Assembly: GCA_029531795.1 (NCBI GenBank)
Contig: JAPEIS010000015.1
Coordinates: forward strand, 1,984,001-2,048,000
Reading direction: 5' to 3'
DNA: 64,000 bases
DNA from: Sclerotinia nivalis
Lineage: Eukaryota > Ascomycota > Leotiomycetes > Helotiales > Sclerotiniaceae
The notes under the pieces were generated by a model that did not search any database, was not told where the DNA came from, and worked only from the letters and a program-made list of their open reading frames with translations. The position numbers and the translations under genes were made by a program. Shown here piece after piece: positions 45,737 to 56,585 of this stretch. How positions within the stretch are numbered: the stretch's first letter is position 1; every line of letters starts with the position of its first letter.

Positions 45737-47884
45737 ATGGAAGAAAAGTCCGGTCCAGTGACAAGTTATCCTGAAGAGTCTAGAGGACCAGCCGCAGGAT
45801 ATGGCGAAAAAGATCTTCCACCCTACCATGGCGATGATAGTCAGTCTGAAGGACTAGTCATCGAAAATGTCGACGGTCTCAAACGACGACTTTCCGGAAG
45901 ACAAATTCAAATGGTCACAATTGGTGGTTCAATTGGTACAGCTTTATTCGTATCCATTGGATCTGGGCTTACACAAGGTGGACCGGGATCTTTGTTCATT
46001 GCCTTTATCTTATACAGTTGTTTTCTTGGATTAGTAAATAATTGTATGGCGGAGATGTCGATTTTTATGCCGGTTAGTGGGAGTTTTGTGAGGATGGGGA
46101 GTAAATGGGTTGACGAAGCCTTTGGGTTTATGTTGGGGTGGAATTTCTTCCTTTATGGTGAGTAGGATTCAATTGCCCGAGAAGGGCTGTGAATCATGTG
46201 GATAAAGTGCTAATAATAATCTGAATCTAGAGGCTATATTGATTCCATGGGAAATTAGTGCATTGAATTTGGTGTTGACTTTTTGGAGGTATGTATCTCT
46301 AGCTCTTTCCTCAATCAATGGCCACATTTGAGTACATCTGACGTATTGGAACAGCGATAATATACCCTTAGCAGCGGTCTGCGCAGGATGTATCTTTCTC
46401 TATGGGTAAGCTTCTACTTCCAACCCCATGTCCAATTTCTGACTTGAGTAGTATCATCAACCTCTTCGCTGTCAAGTGGTATGGAGAGAGTGAATTTTGG
46501 CTTTCTGGTGGCAAGGTGGTGTTAATAGCTATGATATTTTCCTTCACATTCATTACAATGGTGGGAGGAAATCCAAAACATGATGCTTATGGATTCCGTT
46601 ACTGGAGAGAACCTGTAAGTCGCACACTTTTCTCGGGCTTTCTTTCATACTAATCAAGGATAGGGTGCCTTTGCCGAATATGTCACCACGGGGACTTTGG
46701 GAAGATTTGAAGGATTTCTCGCCGCATTATGGAAAGCCGCATTCACGATTGTTGGTCCCGGTATGTTAAATCGTGCCACAATTGTACTTAAAATTCATAG
46801 GCATTTGCCACTCTAACACAACTCTAGAATATATTGCCATGATGTCAGGAGAAGCCTCCCATCCACGAAAAAATCTCAAACGAGCTTTCAAGACAATTTA
46901 CTGGAGGTTTGGTGTTTTCTTCATCGGAGGAGCCCTAGCATGCGGAATAGTCTTACCATACAACGATAAGAAATTGATAGCTATCCTCTCAAGCGGTGGC
47001 TCGGAAACTGGAACCGCAGCTTCAAGTCCTTATGTCATTGCCATGCAAAATCTGGGAGTTGGTGTGCTACCGCATATTACAAATGCATTACTTGTGACGA
47101 GTATCTTTTCCGCCGGTAACTCTTATGTGTATGTTGTTCGTTCTTATTTAATAACATATCGGAAGATACTGATTTCCCCAAAGGTATTGCGCATGTCGTA
47201 CATTATACAGTCTCTCACTCGATGGACACGCCCCACGTTTCCTCCGAAAATGTACCAAATCTGGTGTCCCCATCTATTGCTTTTGCGTCACCATGGTCTT
47301 TCCATTTCTAAGTTTCCTTGCCGTAGGCAGTAGTTCGGCACAAGTCATCACTTGGCTTGCAAACCTTACCGAAGCTTCGCAAATCATAGATTATATTTGC
47401 ATGTGTACTATCTATATATTTTTCTACCGAGCATTGAAAGTACAAGGTATTGATAGAAGTACCTTGCCTTATGTAGGGTGGTATCAACCTTATTGTGCGT
47501 GGGCTGGACTTGCGGCCATGATCTTTACCGTGGGATGTTATGGATATACTACATTTTTGCCTGGATGTGAGTTCTTTCTCTACTATGCCTACTCCCTCCT
47601 CCTGTAATATTTTCATTAAGAAAGTACGAAACTGACCAAAAATAGGGTGGGATACAGGAACATTCTTCTCCTACTATACCATGGTATTCATATGTCCAAT
47701 CCTATACGTAGGATGGAAAGTCCTCAAGAATACCAAAGTGGTAAAACCAGGAGAGGCGGATCTCGTATGGGAAAGACCAATTATTGATGCTTATGAAGCG
47801 AGTGTAGCCGAAAAACATATATCATTTTGGGCTGAAGTCAAAATTATGATGGGCTTCGGAAAGATGGAAGAGCATCTGGAGTGA
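45737..47884 (+). CDS. amino-acid permease (yeast AAT family, APC superfamily)
   Basis: Eight exons: 45737-46157, 46231-46288, 46355-46405, 46452-46614, 46664-46760, 46828-47128, 47184-47566 and 47646-47884; 570 residues. The N-terminal tail is hydrophilic and acidic. Helix 1 has RRLSGRQIQMVTIGGSIGTA and LFVSIGSGLTQGGPGSLFIA, the fungal amino-acid-permease signature; later EYIAMMSGEASHPRKNLKRA, SAGNSYVYCACRTLYSLSLD, GHAPRFLRKCTKSGVPIYCF and YVGWYQPYCAWAGL. Expected: a 12-helix plasma-membrane proton/amino-acid symporter. The exact amino acid cannot be assigned. All junctions keep phase and use GT-AG. Reading without splicing breaks the protein into four or five false ORFs. Confidence 0.93.
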
Positions 47885-49698
47885 TGGATTCATGATAATT
47901 GTAATTTCGTGGGGATAGAGAAGAATTACGATCCGGAATCGTTACCTAAAATTTTACATTAGAGGGATTATATTCCCATTGGAGAGTCCTATAAAAATAC
48001 TATTACTTGACTATATATTTGAGGAAAATGAAATCAATGATGCTCTTAAGCTTGAATCGATGTAAGTGATGCAAGTACGAGCGCTGCTGTCACTTGAATG
48101 GGAGTTTGAGTTCGAGTTTGATTAAAAACCAGCATTATGGTTTCACATTCAGTAAAGCCATGTTTATAAGTATCCAGCTAGAGTAGAATAATTAGACACT
48201 TCTCTTCGTAATCTATAGCTAATCCCCCTCCTTTCCAGCGTCATATATATGTATCGATCGTACTATCCTCCCCAAAATCCCATCTCAGGCGTAGAGACGC
48301 TCCAAGAATATAATAATACCAAATACGTGCGGAATCTCCTTCTTATCTGTCTGTAGTTGCTAGATATGGTATGATTGTCTATTATTTATCCATCACTTCT
48401 TTGATGGTAATGTATGATGTATAATTCGGTTCGAGATGGTTTCTTTTTAATTAATTATGAATTTTAAGATTGGGTTTAGATTGGATATTGATATTCTTGG
48501 TTTTTTTGGGAGTAGATGGGAGATGAGAGGTTAGAGATTAGAGATTTCTTAGGGGGGGGGGGGGGGGATTGTTGGGGTATTGTGTGGTGTGTGGTGTGAG
48601 GTGTGAGGATGAGGATGAAGGTGTGAGGATGAATGTGTGAGGATGAGTGAGGGTTGAATGTGAGTTGAATGTGAGTCGAATGTGAGTTGAGTATGAGTGT
48701 AGATAGGATTGGGGGATGGACTTGTTGAAAATAGGAAAAAGGATATTATGCAAGGTACTTTTATCTAGATGGCGGATTCTTCGCTAGGTATATATGTATA
48801 GGTGTATAGGTGTACATATAAAAATTGAGCTTTTATATTATAGGCTTTCTTATGGTCTGGAGATAATGGTGATGCAACGTTGAGGTCGCCATGCTAGAGG
48901 GTTGTGTGCACATGTATCCTTCTATGGTTAATAACAGCCCGTCATCTGTACAATGCATTGGAACCACGATCAAATCTACACCTATGTACTATTTGAAGTT
49001 AGAATGGCTTAATTTCTTGAAGCGAAGATTGTGACTGCCAAACAAGGAAGTTGTGGAGTTACGAAACTAATATCCTTCGGAATATTTCCTAATTAGTCTC
49101 TAGATATAGAGTTTGCATGTTTGAGGTTCGTGAAGAAATTTGAAATATTCATGATATGGTTGGTATTCTTCTAAAACTAGGTATTGATGGATATTTATTG
49201 TACTTTAATCCAGTATCGTTGGAGGAGTATGATGTTGAATTGTGTGTGTTATCTCTTACCTGGGCTCGAGGTTCCGTATCCGCTAAATACTATTTAACCT
49301 TACTCACGATGTGTCCCAAATCGATGTTATGTTGTCTATTTCTTGGACTTTTGGATTCGGAAATATGTTTCAAAATTTCTAGTAAAAGCTAAGAGAGTTG
49401 AAAGTACAGAATTATATAGGGTGTGGAAGTAGAGTAGGATAGAGTAGATACTGGAAGATATGGATATTCAAAAAGGTAACAAAAGGTTTAATGTTCGGAA
49501 TTGATGTGTATAATGAAGGTCCGATGCTCAACAATAGTTGGTATTTATTATGAAGAATAAATTTGTAGGATTAGACAATTTGCTTTTGTCGGTTTACAAT
49601 TTATCACATACATGCATACTGGAGAGCAAAGTGACTTTATTGAGTAAGTGGCACCTCATCCAAACAATTAATAGCACCATCCTAGCAAATCAGATGAG
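47885..49698. other. 1.8-kb intergenic with poly-G tract, no supported gene
   Basis: It contains a 16-bp poly-G run at 48552-48567 followed by GTGTGAGGATGA-type repeats to about 48690. The ORF at 49156-49392 lacks any recognisable domain. No RNA gene is visible. Confidence 0.5.
48552..48567. repeat. poly-G run with adjacent GTGTGAGGAT repeats
   Basis: Sixteen consecutive G, then imperfect GTGTGAGGATGA units to about 48690. The G-run could form a quadruplex on the plus strand. Confidence 0.9.
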
Positions 49699-49839
49699 CT
49701 AGTTGTTCTCCTCAGCTTCGAGCAAACGAAGTCTAATCTTCAATTCGCCCATTTCCATCTTCGCACAACTCTTCCTGATCACCAATCGATCTGTCTCAGC
49801 ATTCCAGTTGGGTTCCCTCTCTATTCTCAACTTCTCCAT

Positions 49840-50262
49840 CTAAGCATCCAAGTCCCTCATTCTAAAGGATACCCCCAGTATGCTATTTGTTAACCCAAGA
49901 AGTTCAAAGTACTTCTCTGCCCCGATTATAAGCTCCTGACGCTTTGCATGCATCGTGGGAGACGAATCTTTGTACCTGTCCCAAGCGCAACCTAATCGCG
50001 ATTTCGCTTCCTCAAGTTGCTCTTGTATAGTCCTTAAGAACTCATCATCAAATATCCCTCGATGATCCATGATCGATTTCACGATCGATACATAAAATGG
50101 TACGATTCCATCGGTTGTTCTGGGAGCGGTGGGAGGAGTTTGTGTCATGTCCGGGCTGCCAGAGGCTGTACCGCTGCTGGGCTTGGGCACTGAGCTCCCT
50201 TGTTCAAACCCTGGATCACTGCGAATGTTGTGAGAAGGCTTGTCATTATGTGCTTCAGACAT
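49840..50262 (-). CDS. charged helical protein of unknown function, possibly truncated by a stop
   Basis: 140 residues, intronless as read. The first 50 residues are Ser/Pro/Thr-rich; then GIVPFYVSIVKSIMDHRGIF, DDEFLRTIQEQLEEAKSRLG, CAWDRYKDSSPT and KRQELIIGAEKYFELLGLTN suggest a helical bundle or coiled coil. The frame ends at TAG (49840-49842) but stays open in the same frame for 46 more codons (MEKLRIEREPNWNAE, then LKIRLRLLEAEENN) to a stop at 49699-49701, and that extension also looks like a helix. So either the stop is recent (one base change from CAG would open it) or the extension is chance. Member of the 49.7-56.6 kb coiled-coil cluster. No known family. Confidence 0.5.
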   Translation of the reverse strand: MSEAHNDKPSHNIRSDPGFEQGSSVPKPSSGTASGSPDMTQTPPTAPRTTDGIVPFYVSIVKSIMDHRGIFDDEFLRTIQEQLEEAKSRLGCAWDRYKDSSPTMHAKRQELIIGAEKYFELLGLTNSILGVSFRMRDLDA

Positions 50263-50761
50263 GGTCTGGAGCTGGTGTTAGTTATTATGAATGAAAATCT
50301 GGGCCTGAGATGAAAGAATGTAGACGTGGGAAATGCATTTGTCTTTGCTAGTTGAGACGTACCTTTGTGTCTTTAGAGGACAACATGTTTGTGTATTGCT
50401 GATTGCTTTTCCAAGTGACCTCTTGTGACTTGTTTGTGAGGTTGGCAGGTGTATGAGAAAGGGTGGGAAATAATGACTTTGAGAAAGTTGGGCTTTGTAT
50501 ACTGCTCTTGTATTCGCGCGAAAGCTGCAACAAGCATGATCAAACATATCAATAAAGTTTCCGCTTTATCCAAGAAGGTTCTTTTATCTTTTGTAATTCT
50601 TAGAAGCTACCAGGGCTTTGAAAGTAGTAGGGAGCACATAACTTAAATTGATACAAACACTTCAAACACTGTCAACAAAGAACAACATCCACCCTAGGTA
50701 TAAATACCCCAAGCCAAGCCCAGCTTCAATCTTTCCACTTCAGACAGTTTCACAAACAGCC
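50263..50761. promoter_or_regulatory. shared divergent upstream region of two coiled-coil genes
   Basis: 499 bp between head-to-head starts at 50262 and 50762. The plus-strand frame of the right gene is open back to 50648, but its ATG at 50762 is preferred. Confidence 0.4.
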
Positions 50762-51199
50762 ATGTCTTCCGAAACAGAAAACCTCTCCCGCTCCCACACC
50801 TACAGATCAGAGAGAGATCTCGTGGACAAAATGGTCGATGTCATACTGGAGCGCAATGCACTTCGCGACACGGTCAAAGCCAGAGATTTGTCATTGCAAG
50901 CCTCGCACGCGCAAATATCACAGCTTGAGGCAGAGAAGGTTGTGCTCGAGAAGGGTGCTAGGAAATTGGCGAAATATGAAGAGCAGCTTAAGGATTCAGG
51001 ATTAGAAGGGGTGGAGGAAGTGATTGATGGGATGGAGTTTTTGAAAAACGCTTTGGGTTCTCATAGAGATAGGGCGGATGCGGCGGAGAAAGCATTGAAA
51101 AACGCTTTGGATTCTCAAAGAAATAGGGCGGATGCGGCGGAGAAAGCATTGAACAAAGCTGGTGCCTCGAGCATAGCGGAGGATGATCAACCGAAGTAA
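50762..51199 (+). CDS. small coiled-coil protein with an internal 18-residue duplication
   Basis: 145 residues from the ATG at 50762 (MSSETENLSRSHTYRSERDL). An upstream in-frame ATG-like start at 50648 would add 38 residues of Pro/Ser/Ile-rich sequence. The body is a heptad helix: DKMVDVILERNALRDTVKAR, AQISQLEAEKVVLEKGARKL, then two 54-bp tandem copies (51041-51094 and 51095-51148) encoding LKNALGSHRDRADAAEKA and LKNALDSQRNRADAAEKA, and a short acidic end. The duplication keeps frame and phase of the coil, so it lengthens the helix. No known family; intronless. Part of the same cluster as its neighbours. Confidence 0.6.
   Translation: MSSETENLSRSHTYRSERDLVDKMVDVILERNALRDTVKARDLSLQASHAQISQLEAEKVVLEKGARKLAKYEEQLKDSGLEGVEEVIDGMEFLKNALGSHRDRADAAEKALKNALDSQRNRADAAEKALNKAGASSIAEDDQPK
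51041..51148 (+). repeat. 54-bp in-frame tandem duplication in a coiled-coil gene
   Basis: Two copies of 54 bp that differ at only a few bases (Gly/Asp, His/Gln, Asp/Asn), so the duplication is recent. Confidence 0.95.
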
Positions 51200-52751
51200 G
51201 ATGTGATAAGGGTTGATAGGAATTGTCGGAGGAGATTGTGGAATGGTTGTCATATCAGGTTTTGAACGAGACGCTCTGAACTCTGTGGAAGCGAGGAACT
51301 TCAGCTTGACTGGACCAGGAGGATTTGAGGGTGCTGAATAGTATCGAATCGTACCTTCTGATCAACCACATCAATCTGACTTCTTTCAATGTGATCTTTG
51401 CTTTCGTTGCAGTGTTTCTTGTTGATGCCATATAACTTGTTGGTGAATGGCCCAAGTAAAGATCTTGAGCTGTAACAATAACCACTTTCTTGACGTAGTT
51501 CAAAGTGCTGTCTTGCGATTTCTTGACCGTCGTCAGTTTCGATATGCGCCATAATATGCATCAGAGTTTGCCAAGGTATGTAATGACAAAGTTAGGAGAC
51601 CGACTGCGAGGGTTTGTAAAAGAGCTGGCAACAATAATTGATGCCGCAGTACGACATACTGGGAAATGCTCATTTCGATAACGTAGTTTGTACGAACTTG
51701 CACCTTAGTATAAAAAGTAATGCCAAAGCAATGAACCCACAATCCTAAGGCAACCTATTCCCATCCTCCCAAACATGAGTCTACTCACCGCCCTCGTCTC
51801 TTACCATATATATTCAAATAAGCCCAGTCCATCCATATCAGCCGGGTGCATGGAAGCAAAGTGGCGGGTGGTGCAGTGGTTTAATTCCACTCTTCGATTG
51901 ATTCAACATCATGCACACCTTCACACCGCAGACCCTACAATCATTGCCTGTGAGCGTTGGACATTCTCTCCCTAGTTCGCGAAGGAGGGGAGGGCATTGT
52001 GGTTAAACTCCACTTCCAGTTGTTAACAGCTGGATTAAATGTTTTGATATTTTTGATATTGGACTTTTATTTTTTGGTTGGAGGAGGAGAAAGTGGGTGG
52101 GTCTTTGAAGGCTGAGGAGATGGATTGAGGTTGTGTGATTGGGTATGGGTGTTGTTGTCGTCGTCTCGCTTCATATTGTTTGGCTCGCTTCGCGGGTTTG
52201 TCGCGCTTCTTGTTTTTGCCGCGTTTGGGCTTCTTTAATTTGCCATGGATGCAATTCTTCTAATTATGGATATGAAACGTATGACGATATTCACAATCAT
52301 GGAGAGACCTTTGGAGAGTGTGTTTGGTCGCTAAGTGTTTACCAGCGGAGTTGAAGTGAGTGACCAAAAATTAATCGCTTTACCCAGTATCATATATTCT
52401 ACCATGGCATCGATTGATGAGTGAGCAGGGTACCCATGATGGTTTGTCCATTCCTGATATATCTACGCGCGGTTGCCTTTATGTTAATCAAGTAGTTGTC
52501 ACTTAGTAAATAACCATTTATCTCCTTCTCGACCTCCTCGCTTAGTGTCACAGCATGCAACAACACTTCGTCAAATCATCTTTTGTTCCAGACGACATCT
52601 GACGAAGACCTCGAATAACTGTTCGATTTCTGACGTAGAATTGTTGATGGTGGGTTTTAGGATGTTAGAGTAGACTGTGGAATGAGAGGTCTATCTGTTC
52701 AGACCTACAAATAGTTGTCTTCATACTACTCAAGTATGAGTACAGTATGAC
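51200..52751. other. 1.55-kb intergenic, no firmly supported gene
   Basis: Two minus-strand frames (51301-51561 and 51533-51742) overlap and have protein-like composition (HFELRQESGYCYSSRS; QLLLPALLQTLAVGLLTLSL) but no join by splice signals was found, so they are not called. A pseudogene is possible. Confidence 0.4.
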
Positions 52752-53309
52752 CTATTCCCACATTTCCATATCCTCATGATCACTCCAAGCTTCTATCTCT
52801 AATCCTTCTATTCCATCCACTCCATCCAATCCATCACCCTCCGCCTCCAGCACAAACCAAAAATCGCAACCCTCATAATAATCCGGATTCCCATTTTCCC
52901 AAGCCTGCCTCTTAAGTATCTTCTTCAACTCCTCCTCCTTTCTCAGTAACGGTTTTGCACAAGTGTCCAAATCTTTCTCATAATTCTCATGCACGCCCAC
53001 CGATTTCTCCAATATAACTACTTTCCTCATCCTTTCTCTTCCATCCCTTCGTTCTCCTCCTCCCACACCCAGTCTCATTAATGCGAGTTCAAGATCTTTA
53101 AAGATTTTCTTTTTGTTATCCGTAGTTGTTTTCTTGGCGCTTTGCGTGTATTGGAGCATGTTGCGAATTTGTTGGTAGTTTATTTCTTGGGGGGTGAGAG
53201 GACCGATGAAGACTTTAGGTAAGGATGAGGTGTTGGCGAATGGAGAGATAGGGTTTGGTTGGATGTCAGTAGGTGATGGATACCAGTTTGACGCATGATT
53301 AAATGTCAT
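52752..53309 (-). CDS. charged helical protein of unknown function
   Basis: 185 residues from the ATG at 53309 (MTFNHASNWYPSPTD); an in-frame start at 53348 would add 13. After a Pro-rich start come helical segments: INYQQIRNMLQYTQSAKKTT, KKKIFKDLELALMRLGVGGG, then NYEKDLDTCAKPLLRKEEEL and KKILKRQAWENG, and a C-terminal block PDYYEGCDFWFVLEAEGD with an acidic, Glu/Trp-rich end (WSDHEDMEMWE). No signal peptide, membrane segment or known domain. Intronless. Its setting between other coiled-coil ORFs and clean 185-codon frame support it. Confidence 0.5.
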   Translation of the reverse strand: MTFNHASNWYPSPTDIQPNPISPFANTSSLPKVFIGPLTPQEINYQQIRNMLQYTQSAKKTTTDNKKKIFKDLELALMRLGVGGGERRDGRERMRKVVILEKSVGVHENYEKDLDTCAKPLLRKEEELKKILKRQAWENGNPDYYEGCDFWFVLEAEGDGLDGVDGIEGLEIEAWSDHEDMEMWE

Positions 53310-53768
53310 TTTGAAAGACCGAGTGAGCTTGGGATGAAATAAGTGCAAGGTTCTGGCGGGAGAGCGAAGTTAAAGAGGAATAAGAAAGTCATTGTATATG
53401 TTGATAAGACCAAAGAATGATCGAGAGTGCCGACGAACTTTCAGGTTTTGTTCCGGACTTTTCTCTCGGACTTCGACGAAGAAAGAAATAGCAGCATACT
53501 CATTCTACGAGTAGTTACCTGAAGAAGATTCTTGAATAAGGCGAAGGGAAGTAGATCATTTCATCTAAAACAACTTAGAAAATCCGAAAAGAAGCCAAAT
53601 CAAAGTTCTCATTCTACTTCAATCTTCAAACCTGGGGATTTATTACGTCGGAAAAATATTTTGAGGCTCAAACTCAAAGTATTTGCTCAAGTGAAAGATG
53701 AAATAGACAAGTAGAAGTACTTCCTCCTGACAGAAATTGAGATCTGTATCTCATCAAGTAAACTATCC
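53310..53768. other. spacer between coiled-coil genes
   Basis: 459 bp upstream of the 52.7-kb gene on the minus strand. A 60-codon Lys/Ser-rich ORF at 53532-53714 (+) is not supported. Confidence 0.4.
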
Positions 53769-54978
53769 TCAAGATGTTTGGCACTTTTCTTCAACACTCG
53801 GAGGAAAATAGTCAATCTCAATCTCATCCTCGTCATCCTCCATCTCCTCTTCCATCTCCCTTGGCCTTCTCGCCTCCTCCTCCAACCTCTCTTCTTCCCT
53901 CAACGTCTGTGCCTCAATACACTCGTTTGGTTGCTCCAACGTTAACACCTCTTCCTGAATCTCCCTTATCCTTTCCATCTCCAACCTCTGATCCATTTCC
54001 CTCTTCTTAACCATTTTCTCATATATCCACTCTGCATCCCTAACCAGATCTACATACTCACCAGTCTCATCATCCTCTTCAGACCTAAGCCGGTGAGGGC
54101 GGGGGTTATCTTGATCAAAAACAGTATACCTCTCCCCATCCTTTCCTTTCATTATCCTCACCCGATAATCTTCATTCTTCAACTCCGAGGGCGGATTCTT
54201 CTCCCTCTCTTCCTTCTCCGTTGCTAGTTCCGCCTGAAATTTATCCACCGTCGACACAAATAGCTTATACGACCCCTCCCACCCCTCAAATTTCTCTATG
54301 TCATCTAAAAGTTTGTGCATAGCTTCCACAGCATGTATCCTTTTCAATCTCTCCAGAGCGAATTCTAAGCCGATTTCTCGTCCCAACATTTCACCCTCTT
54401 CTTTCTCAGTCCTCAAAGCTAATTTGCATTGAGATAAGGCATTCTCCACCTGTTTAAGTGCCCTTTCCAGATTTTTATTCTCTTCCCGGAGTTTTCGGTT
54501 CTCCTCTTGTAGATTCGAAATTGTGTCATGCGGAGGAATAATGGGATCTCTCTCACTATGCTCTCTTTCACGGCGGCCCCTCTCACGACGAAGATCTCTC
54601 TCACGACTTTCTCCCTCAAGATTTTCTCTCCGACGACGCTCTCTCTGGATCCGTCTCATATTGGAATAATTGGCAGCGGGGTGAGATCGGATTTCGGGGG
54701 TGGATGGCTGTTGCGCGGTAGTTGCGATTTCTGCTGATCTATGAACAAAAACGTCAGGTTCTTCAATCAGTTGACGCACTTTTCCAATAATTGGAATATC
54801 ATACCTATTATGGCTTCCGCGTTCCTCATCAACCATAAATTCGATCTCCTAAGCACGTCAGCTTTTGTCTGAAACCTCGGAGAAGAATGGAATAAGGTAG
54901 ATGATGATGGCTACATACTTCGAGAAATCCTCCGCTGACCAAATTTGGCATGTCTTCGTCTTCTGAGGGAGTAGCCAT
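53769..54978 (-). CDS. coiled-coil protein of unknown function, paralogue of the 55.5-kb gene
   Basis: Two exons: 54919-54978 (MATPSEDEDMPNLVSGGFLE) and 53769-54848, 70-bp intron (GTATGT...TTAG); 379 residues. Regions: VFVHRSAEIATTAQQPSTPE, a basic SNMRRIQRERRRRENLE block, a long coiled coil (NLQEENRKLREENKNLERAL), then LERLKRIHAVEAMHKLLDDI and FEGWEGSYKLFVSTVDKFQA, a charged middle and an acidic tail ending DDEDEIEIDYFPPSVEEKCQ. The VHR, SN-R-R-x-R and LL...W blocks align with the next gene on the same strand (55503-56585). No known family; cell location unknown. A GT-AG pair within exon 2 is probably not used, because the paralogue conserves that stretch. Confidence 0.65.
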
Positions 54979-55502
54979 CATATCATGAGTATTCAGATGA
55001 TTTGACGGGATTTTTGTGTGAGAATTGAAAAGATGATGAAGTATACAAAAATACAGATGGGCTTATGACAGGTCTATATAGGTATGTATACATCTTTGAC
55101 AGGAAGAAAGACCCCAGGCATTGAAAGCCTTTTAAAGAATATTCTACCAAGAGTGTAAAAGAGACTGGCTCATCATATATTTATTTTGTAACATCCTTTG
55201 TGAATATGAATGAATATGCTCCAGCTTTGATGATAGCATGAATAATGCAGTAGAAAGAAGTCCTAGCAACAGAAAAATATGTAAAGGTGTAACAAAACAG
55301 AACATTAGAATAACACAAGGAGAATAAGTGAAAAGCAACATGCACATGTCATTTCATTTGACATATTCGTCAAATCCTCTTTGAATTAGACAGGTATAAT
55401 CTCAACACCTAGCTCAGTTACCCAATCAAGCCGAAGATGATATGTGCTAAAACCATTCCATAATCGTAGGATATGGATTCTGCATTGAAAAAGCTTATCC
55501 AA
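54979..55502. other. spacer between the two paralogues
   Basis: 524 bp. It should hold the promoter of the 53.8-kb gene and the 3' UTR of the 55.5-kb gene. Nothing else is seen. Confidence 0.45.
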
Positions 55503-56585
55503 TTATCCATCCTGTGGCATTCTCCCAGAATCACTCAACTTTTTGGGATACCTAACTTCACCTCCTGTATCCTCTTTTTCCATATCCACCGGAGAATCCA
55601 TATCCATATCCATTTCCTCTGCCTCAGCATCGTCAATTTTCAGAGAAAAGTCACCCAACATGTCATCGGAATCAAGCTCAGGTTCATCGTGCCACTGCCG
55701 GCGCCATGAGATCTTACCTCTCCTACGCGCCACCCTATCTCTTGCCCTTTCTCTCGCCCTTTCCCTGTCCTTCACGATCCTTTCCTTCGCCTCTTCCACT
55801 GCCTTCCCCATGCTCTCCTTCATCGCTTCTTCCCACGGTCCCTTATTCATCGCCGCCTCACATGCTTGGTCAATTGCCTCATCCCACTCTCTATCCAAAC
55901 TCCAATCCCGGCCCCTCCACATCACCTCTTTATACTTCTCCCCTTCTCTCCACTCCTTATCAGCCGTATCCATTAACTTTCTACCCCACTCTTGCCACGC
56001 CTCCAGCGTAGCTTGCTCGACTAAAAGCTTTCGCACCTCCTCCATGACTCCTATTTCCCTGACCCTCAAGAGAACAACTTCCGTAGCGAGCTTCCCTTCC
56101 AGAATTTCAAAAGGTTTTAACTCCAAGTCGATATCATCAAACAACTTTGCAGTTGTCTTTTCATGCCAGCCCACATAACGTTTCGCCACTTGCAATTCCA
56201 TTCTTAAATGCCCTTCTTCGGTATCAGATTGCTCCAAGGGCTTGTTTGGGGGTTGCACTCTCGCAGGTCGCTTAAGTCGCTCTATTTTCTCGTGTGCCTG
56301 ACGGCGCTTGTGCTCACGATACTGTCTTCGTACCCGTCTTAGATTACTATAGGAACGCCTGATGCGGGATGGCTGTTGGATGATGAGCGGTTGCAAAGTT
56401 GATGGTTGCTGAAGGGTGGATGACTGCTCCACGGTAACTTCAGGTACAGCTGGCCTATGAACAAGCGGCTTAGCATGAGCGACGCAAACAGGCCGTTGAG
56501 AGGCATTTTCGACCGGTGAGACTTCAGGTCCGTTGGGTGTTTTCATCCCGTCGCAGTTCATGAGTTCATCCTCCTGATTCACCAT
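55503..56585 (-). CDS. coiled-coil protein of unknown function, paralogue of the 53.8-kb gene
   Basis: 360 residues from the ATG at 56585 (MVNQEDELMNCDGMKTPNG); the frame is open to 56714, and the added hydrophobic 43 residues could be a missed 5' part or leader. Sequence: PLVHRPAVPEVTVEQSSTLQ, IRRSYSNLRRVRRQYREHKR, then LEGKLATEVVLLRVREIGVM, EEVRKLLVEQATLEAWQEWG, Trp-rich VMWRGRDWSLDREWDEAI, an Arg-rich helix (KDRERARERARDRVARRR) and an acidic end with DMDMDSPVDMEKED. The VHRP, SNLRRVRRQ and RKLL...AW blocks match the 53.8-kb gene, so the pair came from a local duplication. No known domain. Confidence 0.65.
   Translation of the reverse strand: MVNQEDELMNCDGMKTPNGPEVSPVENASQRPVCVAHAKPLVHRPAVPEVTVEQSSTLQQPSTLQPLIIQQPSRIRRSYSNLRRVRRQYREHKRRQAHEKIERLKRPARVQPPNKPLEQSDTEEGHLRMELQVAKRYVGWHEKTTAKLFDDIDLELKPFEILEGKLATEVVLLRVREIGVMEEVRKLLVEQATLEAWQEWGRKLMDTADKEWREGEKYKEVMWRGRDWSLDREWDEAIDQACEAAMNKGPWEEAMKESMGKAVEEAKERIVKDRERARERARDRVARRRGKISWRRQWHDEPELDSDDMLGDFSLKIDDAEAEEMDMDMDSPVDMEKEDTGGEVRYPKKLSDSGRMPQDG

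Noticed and set aside
51301..51742. Two overlapping minus-strand ORFs of 60-86 codons with protein-like composition
   Set aside because: No splice site or single shift was found that joins them plausibly; no recognisable domain.
54700..54815. GT-AG pair inside exon 2 of the 53.8-kb coiled-coil gene
   Set aside because: Removing it would delete VHR-containing sequence that is conserved in the neighbouring paralogue.
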